64,000 nucleotides of DNA, from assembly GCF_034521165.1 (NCBI RefSeq), contig NZ_JAXHMV010000013.1:62001-126000 (forward strand). The letters are read 5' to 3'. The position numbers and the translations under genes were made by a program. The notes beneath the pieces were generated by a model. The model saw only the letters and a program-made list of their open reading frames with translations. It was not told where the DNA came from and did not search any database. Shown piece by piece: positions 59,231-64,000 of the stretch. Within the stretch, counting starts at the first letter, position 1. Each line of letters starts with the position of its first letter. Source of the stretch: Thiohalophilus sp. GTDB lineage: Bacteria > Pseudomonadota > Gammaproteobacteria > UBA6429 > Thiohalophilaceae.

Positions 59231-59812
59231 ATGCATCATAAAATCCTGGTATTTTTATTTATTACAGTTTTTCCGTTCTCTTCGGCGCTGGCCGATGAAG
59301 CTGTTTTCGCCGGGGGCTGTTTCTGGTGCATGGAAGCGGATTTTGAAAAGCTCGACGGGGTTTCCGAAGTTATCTCGGGCTTTACCGGTGGTGAAATCAA
59401 GAACCCGACTTACAGGGGCAATCATGAAGGCCATTATGAAGCGGTGCGGGTGATCTACGATCCCGAGGTGGTCAGTTACCAGGATCTGCTGGATCATTAC
59501 TGGGTGAATATCGATCCATTCGATGATCAGGGGCAATTCTGCGACAAGGGACATTCCTATTTAAGTGCCATCTTCGTTGCCAATGATCGGCAGCGGCGCC
59601 TGGCCGAAGCCTCGCGCCAGAAAGTGGTCGAACAGTTTCCCGATAAAAAAGTAGTCACACCGATCCTTGAAGCTGGCACGTTCTGGCCCATTAAAGGCAG
59701 CGAGAGCCACCACCAGGACTACTACAAGAAGTCGCCCCTGCGTTACAAGTTCTACCGCCTGACTTGTGGGCGTGACAGTCGTCTGGAAGATATCTGGGGC
59801 AAGAAAAACTAA
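59231..59812 (+). CDS. msrA: secreted peptide methionine-S-sulfoxide reductase
   Basis: 193 aa from ATG 59231, with AGAGGTG upstream; a GTG nine bases earlier is an alternative. The signal peptide (about 1-21, ending ALA-DE) is unusual for the mostly cytoplasmic MsrA. The catalytic motif GGCFWCMEADFEKL has the nucleophilic cysteine; VISGFTGG and HYWVNIDPFDDQGQFCDKG carry substrate-site residues; a late Cys (LTCGRD) may be the resolving one. It reduces methionine-S-sulfoxide, here presumably in the periplasm. Confidence 0.94.
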   Translation: MHHKILVFLFITVFPFSSALADEAVFAGGCFWCMEADFEKLDGVSEVISGFTGGEIKNPTYRGNHEGHYEAVRVIYDPEVVSYQDLLDHYWVNIDPFDDQGQFCDKGHSYLSAIFVANDRQRRLAEASRQKVVEQFPDKKVVTPILEAGTFWPIKGSESHHQDYYKKSPLRYKFYRLTCGRDSRLEDIWGKKN

Positions 59813-59997
59813 GTACGTATTTTGAATATTCGCCCACTGAGAGTGCTTTGTCTCGTTCTCTCTCGCATTGACGCTAAACAGGGAAGTCATTGCGAGTAAA
59901 TCAGGCAATCTGTTAAACAAACCCCTTGAGGTTTGGAATACTTATTCAGATTTAACTGTCTGATTATGACGTTGTCACAGTTATTCGGGAGAGACGC

Positions 59998-60342
59998 ATG
60001 CCGCACTTGATCATTGAATACAGCGCAGACTGTCTGGACGAACGCCAGGCGCAGACCATGGCCGATGCCGTGTTCGGGGCGGCGCTTGATTCCGGCCTGT
60101 TCGAGACGGCGAATATCAAATCCCGTGCGATCCCGATCACGGCATATCGGATGGGGGTTGAAGGCAAGGGTTTTGTCTGTGTGCGTTGCCGGATCCACGC
60201 CGGGCGCACGGGTGCACAGAAAAAGCAACTGTCCGAGGCCGTGGTTGCGACGCTGCGTGAGCTGGAGTTGGGTGTGGCGGCTATCACCGCCGAGGTGATC
60301 GACATGGACCCGGCCAGCTATTCCCGCTATTACGCCGACTGA
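59998..60342 (+). CDS. 5-carboxymethyl-2-hydroxymuconate isomerase-like protein
   Basis: 114 aa, CHMI/tautomerase superfamily. The mature N-terminus would be Pro2 (MPHLIIEYSADC), the catalytic base of the family, with KSRAIPITAYRMGVEGKGFV and the hydrophobic core following. In homoprotocatechuate degradation CHMI isomerises 5-carboxymethyl-2-hydroxymuconate, but no hpa genes are here, so a different substrate is possible. The 59813-59997 gap shows nothing notable. Confidence 0.85.
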   Translation: MPHLIIEYSADCLDERQAQTMADAVFGAALDSGLFETANIKSRAIPITAYRMGVEGKGFVCVRCRIHAGRTGAQKKQLSEAVVATLRELELGVAAITAEVIDMDPASYSRYYAD

Positions 60343-60351
60343 ACCGATGTA

Positions 60352-60426
60352 AGGTGGATCCGCCTGTGGCCTGTTCCACCCTGCAAGGTTAAACCGGCAG
60401 GCCGGATAAAGCGAAGCGGATCCGGC
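60352..60426. repeat. ggtggatcc-type dispersed palindrome
   Basis: The clear hairpin is gccggat (60401-60407) with atccggc (60420-60426); it begins with a ggtggatccgc tract related to 26579-26607. No gene is supported between 60343 and 60742. Confidence 0.65.
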
Positions 60427-60637
60427 ACTCCATCTGAACCGATATTCTCCGGAGATTTGTGGCGATTCCTTCGTCGCCCGTTCCTCGCAATCATGTCCGT
60501 GTTGGCACTCATTGCACGCAAAGCGCAACAATCCGTCTGGTCAACGCAATGAACATTTTCCAATGCATGCTTATTTATATAGTTAAGCGGCTCCGGATAT
60601 TTGTCCAGACTCATCACGCGGGTTTAATGCATAGAAC

Positions 60638-60697
60638 ATCGTCTATCAGAAACGTCGATATTATCGATTTGTATTGAAGTACCGGGGTTTTTAAGCT
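60638..60697 (+). promoter_or_regulatory. promoter/operator element before the BMC-like gene (matches the cbbL element)
   Basis: 60638-60680 aligns with 62103-62145 at most positions; the longest identical run is tatcgatttgtat. Both copies are followed by a TTGTAT-N17-TAAGCT pair (here 60669-60674 and 60692-60697) and a shared accgg. LysR-type ATC...GAT half-sites (tatc-N9-gata) are visible. Likely a common CbbR-type operator plus promoter; the regulator is not in the window. Confidence 0.6.
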
Positions 60698-60742
60698 TCT
60701 GCCTCATTCTGGCTTTGCAGGGCAGTGGCGAGCGCGCGGTAC

Positions 60743-61369
60743 ATGATTACACTACGAACCTACGTTTATATCGACTCCCTGCAGCCACAACTGGCGGAAT
60801 ACATGGCGACTGTGTCGCAGGGCTTTCCACCCTCGCCGGGTAATGCCTGCCTGTGGGTGGAGGTCTCACCGGGGATGGCGGTACATCGTCTCACCGACAT
60901 GGCGCTCAAGGCGACGCGCGTGCATCTGGCCCAGCAGGTGGTGGAGCGTGCCTATGGCTCGATGGTGATTCACCATCGCGATCAAAGCGATGTGGAAGAA
61001 TCGGGGCGGGTGATACTCAACCATCTGGATAAGGCCGCTACCAATCCCGAACCCTGCAAGATTGCCTGGCAGGAAACCATCCGCGGCATGACACCCGATC
61101 ACACCGTGGTGATCAACCGCCAGGACCGCAAGGGCTCGATGATTCTGCCCGATCAGAGCATGTTCATTCTCGAGGCCGAGCCGGCCGGTTACATCATCTA
61201 TGCTGCCAACCAGGCGGAGAAAGCCGCCAATATCACCCTGATCGATGCGCGCGCGGTGGGTGCCTTCGGGCGTCTGACCCTCTCCGGGCGCGAGGCGGAT
61301 GTGGACGAGGCCGCGGCGGCAGCCATCAATGCCGTGCAACATCCGTGGACTTCATGGGGATCGCGCTGA
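60743..61369 (+). CDS. tandem BMC-like domain protein of the RuBisCO locus
   Basis: 208 aa from ATG 60743 (an upstream GTG at 60725 would add 6 residues). Two BMC-like repeats: about 10-95 ([20 protein letters not shown], then [13 protein letters not shown]) and about 125-205 ([39 protein letters not shown]). This shell-protein-like fold is known beside form I RuBisCO genes in some autotrophs. It shares the upstream element of cbbL and overlaps the NUDIX gene by TGATG, so it is part of the carbon-fixation regulon. Whether it forms a shell or only a small oligomer is unknown. Confidence 0.82.
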   Translation: MITLRTYVYIDSLQPQLAEYMATVSQGFPPSPGNACLWVEVSPGMAVHRLTDMALKATRVHLAQQVVERAYGSMVIHHRDQSDVEESGRVILNHLDKAATNPEPCKIAWQETIRGMTPDHTVVINRQDRKGSMILPDQSMFILEAEPAGYIIYAANQAEKAANITLIDARAVGAFGRLTLSGREADVDEAAAAAINAVQHPWTSWGSR

Positions 61370-61935
61370 TGCATCGCCAGGAACTGCTGCGTCTGCTTGA
61401 TGAACATCGGACCCGTTTCATGGACGAGTCGGGTTTTGTGCGGCGCGCGATCGCCTTCGTTGAACAGCATCCGGACTGCTTCGAGCGCGAACTGCTACCG
61501 ACCCACGTGACCGGGTCGGCCTGGGTGGTCAGCCCGGATCGTTCGCATGTGCTGATGCTGCACCATCGCAAGCTGGATCAATGGTTCCAGCCCGGCGGCC
61601 ATGCCGATGGCGATGCCGATATTCTGCGCGTCGCGTTGCGTGAGACGGCCGAGGAGAGCGGTATCGATCCATCGCAGGTCAGATTATTGAGCGAGGCGAT
61701 CTTTGACGTGGATATCCACTGGACGCCCGCGACGGCCGATGCACCGGCCCACGAACATATCGATATCCGGTTTCTGGTGGAAGTCGATGACAGCCTGTCG
61801 ATTCCGGGCAATGACGAGTCCCATGAGATCGGCTGGGTGGTGCTGCATGATGTGCCGCGCTTTAACAATAACCGTTCCACCTATCGCATGCTGGAAAAAA
61901 CCCGGCAAATGCGGCACGGGTTTGACAACCGGTAA
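61369..61935 (+). CDS. NUDIX hydrolase
   Basis: 188 aa starting at the ATG in the TGATG overlap with the BMC-like gene. The Nudix box region is GGHADGDADILRVALRETAE followed by ESGI, keeping the essential REtaEEsG core; the first glutamate of the box is replaced by Ala, so metal binding may use a variant. WFQPGGHADG and VGWVV-type segments are typical of the family. It may clean up or regulate a phosphorylated nucleotide or sugar by-product of carbon fixation; no specific substrate can be stated. Confidence 0.88.
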   Translation: MHRQELLRLLDEHRTRFMDESGFVRRAIAFVEQHPDCFERELLPTHVTGSAWVVSPDRSHVLMLHHRKLDQWFQPGGHADGDADILRVALRETAEESGIDPSQVRLLSEAIFDVDIHWTPATADAPAHEHIDIRFLVEVDDSLSIPGNDESHEIGWVVLHDVPRFNNNRSTYRMLEKTRQMRHGFDNR

Positions 61936-62102
61936 AGCAGTACACCTGAAGATGACAGGTGAACAATCATCACACAGGCCCGGGAATACCGGGAGAGATA
62001 AACACGCAAAGACTGCGGTTGGAAATCAGAAGTCAGGGCAGGATACAGGTATATATAGATATTGATCGATGGGTTTGAAAGTCGATGTCGATGGTATAGC
62101 AA

Positions 62103-62162
62103 ATCATCTATCGATAACGAAGAAAATATCGATTTGTATCAAATAAACCGGCTCCCTAAGCT
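62103..62162 (+). promoter_or_regulatory. promoter/operator element before cbbL
   Basis: 62103-62145 aligns with 60638-60680 before the BMC-like gene, again followed by TTGTAT (62134-62139), 17 bases and TAAGCT (62157-62162), with the conserved accgg between. Further ATC..GAT repeats lie just upstream (tgatcgat, tcgatgtcgatgg), consistent with a LysR-type CbbR site region. About 60 bases separate it from the cbbL ATG. Confidence 0.6.
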
Positions 62163-62224
62163 TTGACTACCCAAACAGAATTTGCAGCGAACTGAAATAT
62201 CAGCAACCGAAGCAGGAGTAGATC

Positions 62225-63637
62225 ATGTCAAAAGCCTATGAAGCGGGTGTAAAAGAATACCGCGATAGTTATTGGACCCCGGATTATGTCCCGCTGGATA
62301 CGGACTTGTTGGCCTGTTTCAAGGTCACCGGCCAGCCCGGCGTGCCTCGCGAAGAGGTTGCCGCTGCCGTGGCCGCCGAGTCTTCCACCGGGACCTGGAG
62401 TGCCGTCTGGTCCGAATTATTGACCGATCTGGAATACTACAAGGGCCGTGCTTACCGGATTGAAGACGTGCCCGGTGACTCGGAATCCTTCTATGCGTTT
62501 GTCGCCTATCCGATCGATCTGTTCGAGGAAAACTCGATGACCAACGTGCTGACCTCGCTGGTCGGTAACGTCTTCGGTTTCAAGGCCCTCAAGCATCTGC
62601 GTCTGGAAGATCTGCGTTTTCCGATCGCTTACATCAAAACCTGCGGCGGTCCGCCGGCCGGCATTCAGGTTGAACGTGATCGCCTGAACAAGTACGGCCG
62701 TCCGTTGCTGGGTGCAACCATCAAGCCCAAACTGGGGATGTCCGCCAAGAACTACGGTCGCGCGGTTTATGAATGCCTGCGCGGCGGTCTGGATATGACC
62801 AAGGATGACGAGAACGTCAACTCCCAGCCGTTCATGCGCTGGCGCGATCGCTACGAATTTGTCGGCGAAGCCATCCAGAAAGCCCAGCAGGAAACCGGCG
62901 AGCGCAAGGGGCATTACCTGAACGTGACCGCGCCGACCCCGGAAGACATGTACGAGCGTGCCGAATTCGCCAAGGAAGTCGGCAGCCCGATCCTCATGCA
63001 CGACTTTCTGACCGGCGGCTTTACCGCCCACACGGGTCTGGCCAACTGGTGTCGCAAGAACGGCATGCTGTTGCACGTCCATCGTGCCATGCACGCGGTT
63101 ATCGACCGCCATCCGAAACACGGTATTCACTATCGCGTGCTGGCCAAGTGCCTGCGTCTGTCCGGTGGTGATCAGCTGCATACCGGTACCGTGGTCGGCA
63201 AGCTGGAAGGCGATCGCGCCTCCACGCTCGGCTTTGTGGATCAGTTGCGTGAATCGTTCGTTCCCGAAGATCGCTCGCGCGGCGTGTTTTTCGATCAGGA
63301 CTGGGGTTCCCTGCCCGGCGTCTTCGCCGTGGCCTCGGGCGGTATCCATGTCTGGCACATGCCGGCACTGCTCGCCATCTTCGGTGACGATTCATTATTG
63401 CAATTCGGTGGTGGTACCCAGGGGCATCCGTGGGGCAACGCGGCCGGCGCCGCGGCCAACCGTGTCGCGCTGGAAGCCTGTGTCAAGGCGCGTAACCAGG
63501 GTCGTGAAGTCGAAAAAGAAGCGCGTGACATTCTTATGGATGCCGCAAAAACCAGCCCGGAACTGGCGATTGCGCTGGAAACCTGGAAAGAGATCAAGTT
63601 CGAATTCGAAACCGTGGACAAACTGGACGTGGGCTAA
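62225..63637 (+). CDS. cbbL: RuBisCO large subunit, form I
   Basis: 470 aa, complete. Active-site segments are present: GATIKPKLG (catalytic Lys), [13 protein letters not shown] (carbamylated Lys and Mg ligands), HVHRAMHAV, loop 6 [10 protein letters not shown] and [12 protein letters not shown]. Length and sequence fit form IA of proteobacteria. It fixes CO2 in the Calvin cycle. GCAGGAG precedes the ATG. cbbS follows after 56 bases. Confidence 0.98.
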   Translation: MSKAYEAGVKEYRDSYWTPDYVPLDTDLLACFKVTGQPGVPREEVAAAVAAESSTGTWSAVWSELLTDLEYYKGRAYRIEDVPGDSESFYAFVAYPIDLFEENSMTNVLTSLVGNVFGFKALKHLRLEDLRFPIAYIKTCGGPPAGIQVERDRLNKYGRPLLGATIKPKLGMSAKNYGRAVYECLRGGLDMTKDDENVNSQPFMRWRDRYEFVGEAIQKAQQETGERKGHYLNVTAPTPEDMYERAEFAKEVGSPILMHDFLTGGFTAHTGLANWCRKNGMLLHVHRAMHAVIDRHPKHGIHYRVLAKCLRLSGGDQLHTGTVVGKLEGDRASTLGFVDQLRESFVPEDRSRGVFFDQDWGSLPGVFAVASGGIHVWHMPALLAIFGDDSLLQFGGGTQGHPWGNAAGAAANRVALEACVKARNQGREVEKEARDILMDAAKTSPELAIALETWKEIKFEFETVDKLDVG

Positions 63638-63693
63638 GCCCGTCCAGCCCGGACGAAACAAACTGATAGCGAATCGATACGAGGAAAACAATT

Positions 63694-64000
63694 ATGAGTA
63701 TGTATGAAGCGGGTGACTTCCAGACTGCCCAGACACTCGAAACCTTCGGCTTTCTGCCCAAACTGACCGCCGAGGAGATCCAGGAACAGATCGCGTACAT
63801 TCTGGCCAATGGCTGGGCACCGGCGATCGAACACGAGCATCCCAGCGGTGCCATGAACCATTACTGGACCATGTGGAAACTGCCGTTCTTCGGTGAAACC
63901 AACCTGCAAAGCGTGCTGGATGAACTGGAAGCCTGCCACCGGACCTATCCCGATCATCACATCAAGCTAATCGGTTACGACAGCTACAGCCAGACCCAGG
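63694..64000 (+). CDS. cbbS: RuBisCO small subunit (5' part; runs off the window)
   Basis: About 102 codons are visible. The product opens MSMYEAGDFQTAQTLETFGF and continues FLPKLTAEEIQEQIAYILAN, HYWTMWKLPFFGETNLQSVL and HIKLIGYDSYSQTQ, all CbbS sequence. GAGGA lies 9 bases before the ATG. The C-terminus is cut off at the window edge. It completes the L8S8 enzyme with cbbL. Confidence 0.97.
   Translation, partial: MSMYEAGDFQTAQTLETFGFLPKLTAEEIQEQIAYILANGWAPAIEHEHPSGAMNHYWTMWKLPFFGETNLQSVLDELEACHRTYPDHHIKLIGYDSYSQTQ

Noticed and set aside
60459..60677. 72-codon plus-strand open frame before the BMC-like gene
   Set aside because: Overlaps the conserved promoter-like element, no start context, low-complexity composition.
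60743..64000. Conclusion that the RuBisCO locus is a carboxysome operon
   Set aside because: Only a tandem BMC-like protein is visible; csoS2, csoSCA and shell genes, if present, would lie beyond the window. Neither presence nor absence can be claimed.

Overview
The window is chromosomal DNA of a gammaproteobacterium, most likely a chemolithoautotrophic sulfur-oxidiser-like lineage (Chromatiales/Thiohalomonadales type). The evidence is the gene order and content: radC // coaBC-dut-algC-argB-slmA, yggS-proC-yggT-yggU // pilT-pilU, metX-metW-DUF4426, tamA-tamB, and a form I RuBisCO operon (cbbL-cbbS) running off the right edge. No rRNA, tRNA or CRISPR was recognised.

Layout. 0-3 kb: cell-wall hydrolase, a dead EAL-domain fragment, and a motA/motB-type stator pair. 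3-10.5 kb: tamA-tamB flanked by two secreted metallo-beta-lactamase-fold proteins, one of which has lost its metal-binding motif. 10.5-14.6 kb: accessory stretch of small membrane proteins, a NylB-like serine hydrolase, and HicB/DUF2283 toxin-antitoxin-like genes. 14.9-28 kb: housekeeping block (rimO, methyltransferase, cca, rpmB-rpmG, radC, coaBC with an apparent frameshift, dut, a membrane-sensor-fused algC, argB, slmA, DUF4124 protein, TauE). 28-36.7 kb: unknown 90-aa protein, aceA-aceK, xthA // pyrE, lipoprotein, ampG and a DsbD_2/TauE-like membrane protein. 36.7-46.4 kb: metXW, a dynamin-like GTPase, the yggS-proC operon and pilTU.

46.4-55.4 kb is an accessory island. It holds a complete IS1111-type (IS110-family) element whose non-coding right end carries two short segments matching its own two insertion flanks around a hairpin (a readable bridge/seekRNA candidate), two TA-like modules (unknown protein/DUF2283 and BrnT/BrnA), an IS66 transposase remnant, and a tightly overlapped four-gene operon kaiC-kaiB-diguanylate cyclase-GGDEF/EAL protein. 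That operon wires a KaiBC pair directly to c-di-GMP turnover and is the strongest candidate for an under-described system here. 55.4-60.4 kb: RDD protein, an AT-rich gap, a PhnD-like binding protein, sbcB, secreted msrA, and a CHMI-like isomerase.

60.6-64 kb is the carbon-fixation locus: a tandem BMC-like protein, a NUDIX hydrolase, cbbL and the start of cbbS. The BMC-like gene and cbbL are each preceded by the same roughly 60-bp promoter-proximal element with identical internal spacing, suggesting shared control, probably by CbbR.

Intergenic DNA is unusually rich in dispersed repeats. One family (gacgagttacgagg-type arms) forms inverted pairs around different palindromic cores at three loci and supplies the last codons of two genes.
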